DNA of 64,000 nt from Gymnorhina tibicen (lineage: Eukaryota > Chordata > Aves > Passeriformes > Artamidae). The position numbers and the translations under genes were made by a program. Every line of letters starts with the position of its first letter. Position 1 is the first letter of the stretch. The notes under the pieces are model-generated. The model saw only the letters and a list, made by a program, of their open reading frames with translations. It was not told the DNA's origin and made no database searches. Below, one piece after another: positions 54,002 through 64,000 of the stretch. The DNA lies in NCBI GenBank assembly GCA_013399875.1, contig VXAZ01001836.1, positions 1,612,001-1,676,000 of the forward strand. Direction: 5' to 3'.

Positions 54002-54821
54002 ACAAATAAGGCTTTACTACATATCTTTTGGATATATTTCAGAAGATTCTTAGATTCTTCTGCAAATACTGTCACAACATGTCAGGTTAAACTGGCTTCT
54101 TAAAATAATATTAGAGTTCTTAAAAGACTATAACATATAGACACAAAAGTTTGCATCACAGAAAAAAAAAAATCAACCCAAAATTAAAGTATCCGCCTTT
54201 GTTAATTAACAAAAAACCCAAACAACCTCTCAAAAGAAAAGCAAAATCAAAAAGGAGAAAAAGACTTCAAAATATCATTCAATGTATGAATGACAGCCAG
54301 AAATTCTGATTTAAGAATCTTGTATTTGGAAAATAGTAGTATTTTGAGAAATGTGCAAGACATGTCTTCAAACTCTCCTTGAATGCAGGGGCCCAAGAAG
54401 TCAACTGGTGTTTTCCTGGGTTATTCTTATGCTCAAACCCAGAGTAATGACATAAATATTTAATGTTGGACACTCTCAACTTTCAGCAAAGTTTGTGATC
54501 CTTCCACTAAATACATGTTGAGTGCTCTGAGTCATTCTGCTGGCCTTTATAGACATACAGGTAACCATAGCTCCTAAACTCTCTAGTAGCCTAATTTTTC
54601 TTCAGGGCACAGACTGGATGTGAAGGTGAGGATAGCGATTGTCTTACTCTGTTAAGAGGGAACTTTGTGCTGGATGTGGGATTGTTAATAGCTTCTTATT
54701 ATGAAGGCAAATACCAGGGACACTGTAGCTGAGATTCTGTCAGCATTCACACTAAAAATTCTCAGCAGAAAAAAAAAGAATATACTTTCCAGCCATTAAC
54801 TTAGCCTAAAAGGGCATGGAG
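54000..54821. other. AT-rich DNA, no gene recognised
   Basis: Nothing supportable apart from short A runs. Confidence 0.5.
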
Positions 54822-54870
54822 AGATTCCTCTCATAGATTCCTCTCATTTCCTCTCTCTCTCTCTCTTTTT
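54822..54870. repeat. 13-bp tandem duplication followed by (CT)n and T run
   Basis: The unit 'agattcctctcat' occurs twice head to tail (54822-54834 and 54835-54847), then the sequence runs into (CT)n and a T run that leads directly into the gap. Confidence 0.9.
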
Positions 54871-54891
54871 NNNNNNNNNNNNNNNNNNNNN
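54871..54891. other. Assembly gap (21 N) within a CT/T repeat
   Basis: Twenty-one undefined bases lie between a (CT)n-T run and a further T run. The true length and content of the simple repeat are unknown. Frames crossing the gap are meaningless. Confidence 0.98.
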
Positions 54892-56404
54892 TTTTTTTTA
54901 AATTTATCTTGTTAGGGAAAGATACAAAGATACAGCATGTAAATGTCCAGTTTACCTCCTGGCAAGGTGGACAGCAACACAGTTTTCTGTCCAAAAAATT
55001 TGACATTTTATACTGGTTCAGCACAGGACTCATGCCAAATCAGTATGGCACCCTCACCAGTGATTTTTACACTCTAACAGCCAAAAAAATGATCCAGAAA
55101 AGATCCTGCTAAATGTATTTGCATATCTTGCTATATAGTTACCAGTCTGTTTTCTGCCTTCAAACATGAGATACATTTATGTCATTTTCCAATTTCTTTT
55201 CCTTGTATCCTGCTCAGTTAAAGCCCAGCAACCAACTGAAACACATACGAGCAGAACATATACGTGTTTGCTGTCATAACACAATCTACACAACATATGT
55301 GGATTTATATTCTTTATTCAGTGGCCTGAAACAAAATGACTCACTTTACATTAAGGGTGCATTTATAAAAAACTTGTAAAGGACCAAAACACTTATCATG
55401 AATTATTAATTAATTATTTGCATATAGTGACAGACCATATCTATTAGAGACCTTTTTTCCTATGTACCACAGCCATACATATCACACCGGACTGATGTAA
55501 TCAAAATGCATTAAGCAGGTCAATTTTCAAGAGCCTTTAAAAGTCTTTAGAACCCATGATGTGTTTTTGATAACGTCTGGATGAGATATTTAAGGATATT
55601 ATAGCACACAACACCCACTGGTTTACTTTGCCTCTTAACTGGAGATCTAAGGTAGAATTAATTTAATTTAGTTTGCATTTCCACAGTGATGATGCTTATC
55701 GTTGCACTGCTTGTGTACACTTCTATAATTAACAGGAGAGATAGGATGCAATTCATTTTTACACCCTTAGATTTGTACATCAGCATAAGAACTGAGTCCT
55801 GAAGTGCCCTGTTCTTTTAACAACAAAGAAAGATCAGACAAATTCCTAGATAATGGCACCTGCAGTCAGGTGACTCTCACAATAGCTGCTTCAGTTCCAA
55901 TAATTCTGATCCTAACTCACCTGGCCTAAGCTATTTTTAAAACCAAGGTTTAGGTATCTAAATAGCTTAGACTGTGAACCACCTTGCAGAATTTTAGCTC
56001 ATTGAAAATTAAACATCTAGCCTAAACAAGGCTCCAAGTGCATGAGAAGAGGCAAGATCTCAAGAAGGGAATTTATCCTGACTTACGTATGATGTCTAAG
56101 ATAGGTAAGATCAAGCACCCTACAGAAGTGCTATAGCTGAAGCTGAGAAAACTAAGTTTGGCTAGATATCTAACACGTAAAGAGCTGTCATTAAAAGATG
56201 AATCTAACTCTTCTGTCCATTCAAAATATTTCACAATATCTATTACTCAATTTTTATCACTGTGCCTCCTATTTAGAGATTCACTCCTCATGTGTAAAAT
56301 CGTTCTGCATGCTACAAGGAGGAAAGTATCTCCAATTATTTTTAGGAAAAACCTCTCACAAAGTATAATATATGGGAGACTTGATGGAACTGGCATTCAT
56401 GGCA
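54892..56404. other. AT-rich DNA, no gene recognised
   Basis: No gene or clear repeat. Near 55945 a phrase like 'taggtatctaaatagct' faintly recalls another old sauropsid repeat, but it is too short to annotate. Confidence 0.5.
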
Positions 56405-56600
56405 CCTGATTTCATTCCTGGCAGCAGCACAGCCTTCCTGTGGCTTTCACGTAAGTCATTTAATCTATGCTTCTCATCAGTTCCCTGTTTGTACAGAGGA
56501 AGAATGATACTTGCTGATTTCAATGTAATGTTAAGAGGCAAAATCCATTAATAGTCATGAGGACGTCAAATACTATGGTAATGAGTGGCATAAAATTACA
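56405..56600 (+). mobile_element. MIR-like/old sauropsid SINE or LINE 3'-end fragment
   Basis: In order the plus strand shows 'gtaagtcatttaatctatgc', 'cagttccctgtttgtacag', 'gaagaatgatacttgctgat' and 'gtcaaatactatggtaatga'. These follow 'gcaagtcacttaacctctct', 'cagtttccccatctgtaaa', 'gggataatgatacttacctc' and 'ctcagatactacggtgatgg' of an abundant amniote MIR/L2-related repeat. The whole order is preserved over nearly 200 bases, making this the longest such relic in the window. It is old and inactive. Confidence 0.7.
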
Positions 56601-56950
56601 CAGAAATCACCAGCCATCTACTGCTGCTAGAAAGCAGCTTTCAAGCAAATGTCAGGCAGTTATGTGCTACTGTAATAAGGTCCTCAGAAATACAGGTAGG
56701 TAAATAGTTGCTGGATTCCCCACAGCACCATATATTTCAATGCCTGTTTGGAAAAAAAACCCCAAACTTTCAAAAATACAATTTACTCTAAATCATTGGT
56801 GCTAAGACAGCTAAAGGTATATGAACAAGGTAGTTGTAAAACATTCTGTTTGTTCTCTGAGAACTGCATCCCGTTGTGAACTTTCAATTTGTGGATTGTC
56901 CCAGTCAGCCCAAACCTATACTTTTCAGGGAATAAGATTTGGAGTGGAAA

Positions 56951-56976
56951 AAGCTCTACTTATAAGCTCTACTTAT
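56951..56976. repeat. Perfect 13-bp tandem duplication
   Basis: The unit 'aagctctacttat' is present twice, head to tail, with no mismatch. Confidence 0.95.
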
Positions 56977-57394
56977 GGTATTTGACCATATAATGTTCTT
57001 TCACGCAGTCTTTGCTTGCAAAGACTTGTCAGGGCCTTTAGGTTAAATTACAGTATGACATAGACATGGGGGCTGGATAATTGTAACCATTTATTCCTTG
57101 CTCTCCACTTTGCAGGTTGGGATGGTTTCCCTTGAGTGTTAGAATGGTACTGGGTTTTCAACCAGTGGAAATTCAATTATTTGATGTTGTAAATCAAGAG
57201 TAATATAAATGAAATCACTGGGCTGACACAGGAATAACAGATTAACTATAGATTGCAGTCTTTTCAGTTACACTGAGATTCAGATACCAAAACATAACTG
57301 AAATGCACCTGGATGCACAAAACTCCTGCAAAACACACTTCGTGAACACAGTGATCCCTGGCCATGTCAATTAATTTACAAATTATGCTTTAAT

Positions 57395-57470
57395 ATCATA
57401 GAATTATAGAATGGTTTGGGTTGAAAGGAATCTTAAAAGGTCATTTATTCCAATCCCTCTGCCACAGCAC
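57395..57470 (-). mobile_element. CR1 LINE 3'-end fragment
   Basis: 'atcatagaattatagaatgg' followed by 'tttgggttgaaaggaatct' and 'ccaatccctctgccacagca' is the reverse complement of the avian CR1 3' end, including two copies of the terminal ATTCTATG-type repeat. About 76 bases survive. The fragment is heavily 5'-truncated and lies on the minus strand. It is followed by an unrelated T-rich stretch. Confidence 0.9.
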
Positions 57471-57512
57471 GTATGCCTTGAGCTGTTTTAATTTTGCTTT
57501 TACACTTTGGGT

Positions 57513-57556
57513 ATTTTTTTATTTATTTTCCTTTATTTATTTATTTTTTCCCCCCA
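57513..57556. repeat. T-rich (TTTA)n-like low-complexity run ending in C6
   Basis: A mixture of T runs and TTTA units that ends in a run of six C. Low-complexity DNA with no further signal. Confidence 0.9.
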
Positions 57557-58248
57557 TCTAAAAGCATCTGCTCAGTACCAGCCTTGCAGAGAACTTTGGA
57601 CAGAAGTATAACAGTAGATGTAAAGCCCAAATCTCTGAAATGTAATTCAATTACTTGTTTCTTTAACTGCATGTAAGAGTCTCAGAGGAAAGCAAATCTA
57701 CTTTCTGAAGTCAGATTGTTTTTACTGCTCCTATAAATCAAATAACCATCTATGTGTTTCAAAATTAGATTGTGGAGGCTATTAGTCCATAATGTAGACT
57801 AAGCACTTTATTTATATGTATTATGCACATACAAAAACTCAAAGAATTAGTTCCATAATGTAATTAGGCAACTTACAGTACAATACTAGTAGTACTCCTT
57901 TGGACTAGTAAAAATACTTACAAACGTGTCACCTAAAACACAGATTAAAAAGTGATGGACTGACATGGCTCTCCATGGAGCACCCCTAATTTATTTTTCC
58001 TGAGTTTTTGGGCTCTTCTGCTGGCCACTGGTCAAGTTCAAGTTCACTGCCACAAGTTCAGAGCATCAGCTCCCTCTTGTTACCACAGGAGCACCCATGG
58101 AGACAAAAAAGATAACCACCCCTAGAGGGCTGGAATTTGCCTGACTGGAGAGTCATAGAAAATTGGGTAAGGCAGTTGTCTGAAGAAAATATTTAGGTAA
58201 GAAACTTCTAACTGGACCAGTGCATCACAATTCACAGACAAAATTAAA
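57557..58248. other. AT-rich DNA, no gene recognised
   Basis: No gene or repeat family could be identified between the low-complexity run and the retroviral LTR. Confidence 0.5.
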
Positions 58249-58471
58249 CTGGTGCAGAGATGGGGTATCGCGGTTGCCGGGGTACGGCAGACCCCGTCTG
58301 GGTCTGAGGAGGCTCCGAGGCTGCAGCCGCGATAGAGTCTCTGAGAGCGTCCTCGGTGGCAGCCGCACTGGGGAGTGCAGCAGCCACAGATGGTTAAAGA
58401 CAGGGAAGGTGAAGGAGAGGCCGCTGAAGACGAAGAGGCAGGAGAGGTTCTTAGGGTGGAGTTCCGAAGCC

Positions 58472-58477
58472 TTTATT
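58472..58477 (-). promoter_or_regulatory. Polyadenylation signal AATAAA of the LTR
   Basis: 'tttatt' on the plus strand reads AATAAA on the minus strand, 53 bases downstream of the TATA box. This is the normal arrangement for a retroviral LTR with a short R region. Confidence 0.7.
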
Positions 58478-58529
58478 AGACCTCGAAGGGGTCCAGAGCC
58501 AAAGAACACACATGGCACAAAGCCACTTA

Positions 58530-58537
58530 TATTTATA
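58530..58537 (-). promoter_or_regulatory. TATA box of the LTR
   Basis: 'tatttata' on the plus strand reads TATAAATA on the minus strand, about 25-30 bases before the expected start of R. An inverted CCAAT motif lies 25 bases upstream of it. Whether it is active in the host is unknown. Confidence 0.68.
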
Positions 58538-58713
58538 GGGTTTGGGGGAATCACATAACAACCAATAGGGAAACAGACCGTGAGAATTGGGGTACGGGAT
58601 TGGGCAAAAACCACCNGAGGAAAAAAAAAAGCGATTGCAGTTAGAGGAATGATATGAAAGCAAGCACAAGGTGAAGAATGTGAAAATAGTAAAAAGAGAA
58701 CAGAGGACACTGG

Positions 58714-60510
58714 AGCAGGTTGTATTGGAAGTCAAAGTGAATATATGAGGGGCAATATGATGCGATGAAGAAAGGGGATTGAGCATAGTGTATGGGTTAG
58801 CAGTGTGTTTACAAACTATGGGAAGTTTGTGATTTCCAGCAGGCATTTGGGGATCAGTCTGAATAGACTGAATGCTAGAGATAAATATTTGGTTTCTTCC
58901 CACCCTTGTGGACCTCAAATGCACATTCCTCTTCTCACTATAAGTAACAACCATCAAGGCTGTTATTGATTCAAGGAAATCTGTTCAGCTGATGCAGTTG
59001 CAAATTGTGGAACTGAGTTTTAGTGTAGTAGATACAGGCTCCCAATTCTCAGGTCACAAGAGTAAACCCATGTATATTCCTCGAAAGCAGATTAAAGCTA
59101 TCCAAGGGATGGTAGAAGTTCCAGCTTCTACATGCACCTGAAATCCTGAACACTGGGGTTCAAATCTTCCCTCTGAATTAAATAAAAGCTGGGTGGAAGA
59201 GAAATTTGAATTCTATAAAAAATGACATTATTTTTGGTTTTGACGGAAAAAAAATTGTTTAAATTAGTTTTGACTAAGTACCTTCTCCTTTCTTTTCCTT
59301 CATTCTTTATGTCAGCTGCTGAACCAAAAATAAATTATTTTTACTTGCCTACCATATGGACAATAAGTTAAAAAAGTGTAAGAAAGTAGAGATATCCTGT
59401 TTATGACAAGAACTTAAAGGCTATAGTTATGATAATCCAGAAGAGACAAAACTGAGGAATTCACATGGATCCCAATTACCTCTGAGTGAGGGAAGAAGGT
59501 GGCTAGGAGACATTCCAGCCAGGTATAGTATAGGAAGGAAAGAGAGGCATATCACTAGTCATATGAAGTTGCAAGACTATAAAGTTTGTTGTGAAGTTCT
59601 AGCTATTAAAAAAAAGGTGGCGTAAAGAGGATCAAGACTTAAATGCAGTAGCTCAGTCTTAGAGAGCAAGCGATGGGATGGTGGTGACAAATCCAAAAGG
59701 TGAGTCAAATGAGATGGAGACAAAACAGATACTAGATAGAAAAATGGCAGAAACTGAGAGATGTGTGTAGGTATCAGTTATATTGAGTAGTAGCTGAAGC
59801 CAGGGGACTGGGTGGGAAGCAGCAGATGTGTAAGGAAGTACACTTATAAAGATTAAGGTTTTAGAATACTAACAAAATAGCTTTGACTTAGTAATTATGA
59901 CCTGGAGAAATTATCCAATGAAAATTTATTCTGTTTTTGAACTGATTTGAATTACTGAGATGTAGTTTATATTTTTTCCAAGTGTAGTTATCAAAAAATC
60001 TTAACCCACAAATACTTCAGAAGCACTTTGTTGATCGCATTTGACAGTTTCCTGCACTAAACTCAGCTGATTAATTAGAATTGTCATATGACGTTACTTT
60101 TGCCTGAATGGGTAAATATATATCAATTACTTTAAGACTGAGTGTACGTGAATATTCAGTCGCACGCATTTGAAAAAAAAAATTCCTCTAGCAAGTAGTG
60201 CAATAAAAAAAAAAATCAACCTTGTCACACACACACATTGTATAAAAAATCCTTCCAAACCTCAATTAATGCTAAATGATCTCTAACCACGCTGTGTTCA
60301 TTTCATACCTGATTTCCATATCTCCTAAAGTTACAGCTCACTGGGAAAACTAGCACAAGCTAGCCCACACCACCTTTGAAGAGCATGGGAATGTACATCT
60401 GCAGATTTTCAAAATAGGATATTCTAGGGTATTCCTTTCCATAAGTTTTCCCTAATTGACAAGGAAATGTGGGAACCACCCCCCCAACCCAAAAACCAAA
60501 AACCCCACAA
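58714..60510. other. AT-rich DNA with a purine-skewed part, no gene recognised
   Basis: About 59460-59870 is rich in A and G on the plus strand (many GAGA, GGAAG and AGATG motifs), so its complement resembles the pyrimidine-rich blocks elsewhere in the window. No family landmark could be aligned. No gene. Confidence 0.45.
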
Positions 60511-60545
60511 AACAAACAAACAAACAAACAACCCCCCCAAAAAAA
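60511..60545. repeat. (AAAC)n microsatellite between C-rich runs
   Basis: About five AAAC units, bordered by runs of seven C on each side (60480s and 60533-60539) and A runs. Low-complexity DNA only. Confidence 0.9.
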
Positions 60546-63095
60546 CTGTCTCCATTCAAGCTTGCTTAGATTCCAGGGACATAAATGCTTACAACATTTC
60601 GAAAAAAAAGTGAGCAGTGATATGAGTTTCAGTAGCAGCTGATAGGACAGATCTGTTAAAATTGATCATTCCCCTGTCAAAATATCAAGGAACTGGCCAA
60701 TACATCCTGCAAAGTTGTCAGAGCAGATGATGTAACAGAGAAGTGCATCTGTACATTACTTAGCAGCTTCCTTTCCTGCCGCTAGCAAGTCATCTGCTTC
60801 ATCTGTGCTGTGACCTGTTGGGGGCACTCAGGTATAGCAGCAGATTGCTTGCTCTTGCGTTATTTGTTTTCCCTTCCAGCCTTCAGATGTAGCTGCTATT
60901 TTATTCATGAATCACAATATTCCATTTAAACAATTAAACAAGATTTTTTTTTATCACTTTGGGGACAAGAGGGAAGTTTCTTATAGAGTCATTAGGGAGA
61001 CTCCATAACAGTTCACTGCAAGTCATCTTGCTATGCTGATATATTGTGGTGTTTATGTTTGAATTAGAGTGTTTTCTCTGCTGTCTCTGGCACTGGCTTG
61101 TAGAATTACCTGCCTTCCACCGTATTTGAACAGAGCCCATATTTGGTGCATTTTTAGCATAGTTTTGTAAGCAGCTTGTGCTATCACTACTCGCAGAAAC
61201 ATTTACTTGTAGAGACAGCCAGCCTGACAGGGCAAATGGCGACTGCAGGAGACTTTCTTACATTGTGCTATTTTTCAACAGCTCCCCACTTAATAAATCT
61301 TTCAGCCCGATCCTGACTGTATCTCAGGTACTTACGAAATGGAGGAGTTAGCCAGCAGGTTGGGCTGCATCCATTAAGCTAGGGGAAAATGATGGATTAT
61401 GGAAAGTGAGAGCAAATTGCAAGAGAAGGCTCAGCAGAGCTTTGGGCAATTAGAAAGCTTCAGGCTTTACCCTTCCTGGGACTCCATGTGCAGGAGACTC
61501 TCTTTGTCCTGTACAGACTTTTGTGGACTGGGAGAGTCTGTGAAAAGGGGGTCCAAAAAAAACCAGTCAAAGCTGCTCCTGGAGACTTTTCCTGGGTCAG
61601 ACTCTCTGGCAACTTCTCAAAGGGTCAAGTGGGGTAGCAAGCTGTTGCTGAGTGTATTGGTGTTGCATTTTAAGTCAATTACTCTGGAGGCTGGTTTCAT
61701 GTGGTAAATTAGGTATCCACAATGCATATCATGTACCAGGGAAGCTTGTACTCTTCTATTTCACCATGCAGACTGTGGTTGTGTCTTTCCATAAAGCCTA
61801 AAACAGATTCCTTCTTTAAAAACTATCTTATTGCCACCAACTAAACCTTAAAAGATAGACTTTCCAGCTAGAATAAATTTCCCATAATGTATGTTCCTAA
61901 GGGAATAGAAGACATGGAAATTTTACATGTCCAGGAGACTACCAAGAAGTTTGATTATTTGAACAAGAGTCTTATTAATATAGAACTCCTTTAAGGAAAT
62001 GTTAATCAGCAACTCTTCACACTTCTATTTCTCAGCATTAGTTTTTCATCAATGCTTACATTTATATAAAGATATTTCAGATAGACAGGCAGACACATGT
62101 TTTCAAGAGGTTTGATCCTGAAGGCCACTCAAAACCTTTCTTTCCTAATGACCTCAACAAACATTTTATACGGCCAGCATTTACATTTATATGACCATTT
62201 ATATGGTCGGTTTATTTATATTTTTACTTACAGGTAACATGCTCAGTGAACAAAAGGGGGAGATCAGGGGTTTTTTGCTTGAACTCTGAGGAATGGGAGA
62301 TATGCAACATAGGAAGCATGTTGGTGCTGGTAGAGTGGTGGAAAGGTAGGAGGCTGGGAATATTTTCTCTTTCACTACTGAGAGGTATAATGGGATCTAA
62401 AGTCTGCAAGTGATTTGTAAACAAAGAATAGATGCTTTTCTAGGCAATATACTGCAGTTTAAACAAGAATTAATCCAAAAAAGTCATGTAATGTGTATTC
62501 TAAAGTAGATCAGAACAGATTATCACAATAGTCCATTCTGGTTTTATAATCTGGCCTTAAATACATAAGCACTTTAAAAATAAATCAAGATTGGATATGA
62601 TGAGGGAACATGTCCCTATTTTTCTTTGGCTATTGCTTGGAGTGGGAGAAAATATATGATGGTTTATAATACTGAAATTCTAAGGAGTCTGAATAAAACA
62701 GTATTATAATTAATTATGAATTTTTTCTATCTAGCATACACGATAACAGAAAAAGACACATTTTAGATCTTTTTAAAAAGCAAATATCTATCTACATAAA
62801 CATAAGAAATAGATAGTCACACGAATAAGGACTTTGCCTGTAATTCCTTTCTTTCTTTATTTAGATGTATTTTAATTTTTTTTTGTCTTGTTTTTGTACC
62901 AATTTATTTCCTGACTATCAAAGCGTGTGCTAACTTCAAACAAAAGCTACTGTGGTCTTCAGCAGACTCACGATAACAATGCTTTCGTAGGGGAAGAATA
63001 TACTTGCAATAATTCTTATACTTGTATGGGCTAATGGAATAATTCAAGTCTCATGACAATGTTCACTATTTGCAAAGAAAGTCCACCAGTTAAAT
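60546..63095. other. AT-rich DNA, no gene recognised
   Basis: Frame 61399-61707 (102 codons) lies in a more GC-rich patch and has no recognised domain. A small inverted repeat of six-base arms, GACCAT and ATGGTC, occurs at about 62193-62208. No gene or repeat family is named. Confidence 0.5.
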
Positions 63096-63660
63096 GTGTT
63101 GCTCTCTCAGGGGTCATTAGTCAGGCTAAGGTCCACAACTCCATTCTCAGGGCTTTGCCAGGGGAGCTGTCAAGTCTGTCTGATTCAGTCCTCTCTCTCA
63201 TACTTGCAGCCTTTTGGTTTAGCTTTTCCTTCAAATTTCTCCCTTTGTCCCACTCTTCCTAGTCTGCTTATCTTCACCTCTTCATGCACCTTAAGTGCAG
63301 ATCTTCCTTTTTTTACCAGTCTCTTCAGCAAGCTTCCATATTTGGTCATTCCCTTCCAGTCCTTGGTCCACACTCCTTGTCAGACCCTTATCCTTATCAA
63401 TCTGGTTTCTACTACCACTCCTGCCATGAACCAACCCCATCTCTTTACTCTACCCAAGCTTCATCTCACTCTGCCCTCCACTTGTCAGGTAGCTCTAATC
63501 AGTCTCTTGTCCCATCAATCCTGGTCATAACTTCTTTTATTTCCTCTTCCTAAGTCCTCAATTTCACCAGATTCCTGCTTCCAGTATCTCCTTTGGCCTA
63601 GTCTGTTCTCTTTTTTTTTTTTTAATTCTTGTCAGACAAACCGTCTCACACTCCCCTTCA
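63096..63660. other. Pyrimidine-rich block, possible decayed mobile element
   Basis: The plus strand is strongly rich in C and T for over 500 bases, giving overlapping open frames of 144, 89 and 69 codons with serine/leucine-rich composition. This is the expected result of C/T-rich DNA, which lacks stop codons in that strand. The texture resembles the L2-type LINE at the left of the window, but no landmark could be aligned with confidence. A 12-base T run lies near 63613. Confidence 0.45.
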
Positions 63661-63889
63661 TGTTGCCTTCTTGCTAAGGAAAAGCTGAGCGCCTGAGAAA
63701 CATGACTTGTGACTCTTTGCAACAACTGAAGTGGGAGGCTGGTGGAGGAAAATTGGAAGTCTAGAAATTGTAACAGCAGCCATAACTGTAATAAATAAAG
63801 GGAGAGTGACAGGGAAAGGAGAAGCAACAGGGTGTTCTTGACAATACAATCTGATTCAAAAATGATGAGGCAAGACTTTGAATTAACAT

Positions 63890-63990
63890 CTCAGGAGTTG
63901 CTCCTACCTCTGTCACAGCCCTCATACAACTTTGTGCAAGTCCCTTGGTGCCAGGTTCATTAAAAGATGTGGATATTGTAATGTACAACA
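63890..63990 (+). mobile_element. MIR-like fragment at the right edge
   Basis: 'ttgctcctacctctgtcac' then 'aactttgtgcaagtccctt' followed by 'ggtgcc' recalls the MIR layout 'tcctggctctgccac', 'gaccttgggcaagtcact'. Only two blocks are matched and the window ends soon after, so the call is modest. Confidence 0.42.
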
Positions 63991-64000
63991 CACTAATTCT

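Larger units (their letters stand above)
58253..58709 (-). mobile_element. Endogenous retrovirus LTR, probably solo
   Basis: Read on the minus strand this has the parts of a retroviral LTR in order. An inverted CCAAT box lies at 58562-58566, a TATAAATA box at 58530-58537 and an AATAAA signal at 58472-58477, with a GC-rich, CpG-bearing U5-like part down to 58253. The U3-R-U5 spacing is sensible: the start site would fall near 58503 and the polyadenylation site near 58450. The proposed ends are TG (58709) and CA (58253), and CTGG flanks both (58249-58252 and 58710-58713), a 4-bp duplication as seen in some gammaretrovirus-like ERVs. Four bases can match by chance, so the U3 end is tentative. 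No primer-binding site or viral coding sequence follows, so it looks like a solo LTR. An N lies at 58616 beside an A run. The CpG content suggests a younger insertion than the other repeats. Confidence 0.72.

Noticed and set aside
53867..54103. Frame with a long polylysine stretch as a protein
   Set aside because: It is the poly-A tract translated.
58225..58957. Minus-strand frames of 161 and 168 codons as viral or host proteins
   Set aside because: They run across the non-coding LTR and an undefined base. The retroviral LTR explains the region.
60511..60545. Short repeat array as CRISPR-like or satellite DNA
   Set aside because: Units are four bases long with no spacers, a plain microsatellite.
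61300..61345. Another old sauropsid repeat piece ('gcccgatcctgac')
   Set aside because: Too short to separate from chance.
63096..63553. Serine/leucine-rich frames near the right edge as a secreted protein
   Set aside because: The composition is the direct result of C/T-rich DNA, and neighbouring phases are open too.

Overview
This is a 64 kb stretch of AT-rich vertebrate nuclear DNA that looks like the intergenic or deep intronic part of a bird genome. Avian evidence comes from two 3'-end fragments of CR1 LINEs (about 40291 and 57395), two retroviral LTRs of the type common in passerine birds (about 47302 and 58253), and several short degraded pieces of old amniote repeats (MIR-like SINE, L2-type LINE, sauropsid 'gaagtcaatgg' repeats). 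I see no protein-coding gene, tRNA or rRNA, no CpG-island promoter, no CRISPR array and nothing of prokaryotic or plasmid character. The longest open frames (190, 177 and 153 codons) are about what chance gives in this much AT-rich DNA, and none shows a recognisable domain.

Layout. About 1.7-3.05 kb holds a decayed L2-type LINE on the plus strand, with a remnant of its reverse-transcriptase C-terminus in an open frame at 2446-2721. A one-sided poly-T tract of 81 bases lies at 5442. Old SINE-like and sauropsid repeat pieces occur at about 8.58, 11.95, 12.1 and 15.95 kb. From 16 to 24.5 kb the DNA is single-copy-looking and AT-rich. A possible hAT-Charlie-type DNA transposon relic lies near 24.55 kb. 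A 26-bp tandem duplication (26.54 kb) and a 15-bp inverted repeat around a CA microsatellite (27.18-27.31 kb) follow. From 27.3 to 40.3 kb there is no recognisable element except a strand-skewed block near 38.4-39.4 kb. A CR1 fragment (40.29 kb) and a compact hairpin (43.6 kb) come next.

The right third is richer in mobile DNA: a complete solo LTR with a perfect 5-bp target duplication (47297-47784), a MIR-like piece (53.3 kb), a 53-base poly-A tract (53.95 kb), an assembly gap in a CT/T repeat (54871-54891), a second MIR-like piece (56.4 kb), a second CR1 fragment (57.4 kb), a minus-strand retroviral LTR with TATA box and polyadenylation signal (58253-58709), and a pyrimidine-rich block with a final MIR-like piece at the right edge. 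No genes act together here. The content is a record of transposon insertion, mostly old, with the two LTRs as the best preserved elements. I found no convincing new biological system. The best items for follow-up are the two LTRs, the long homopolymers, and the small inverted and tandem repeats.
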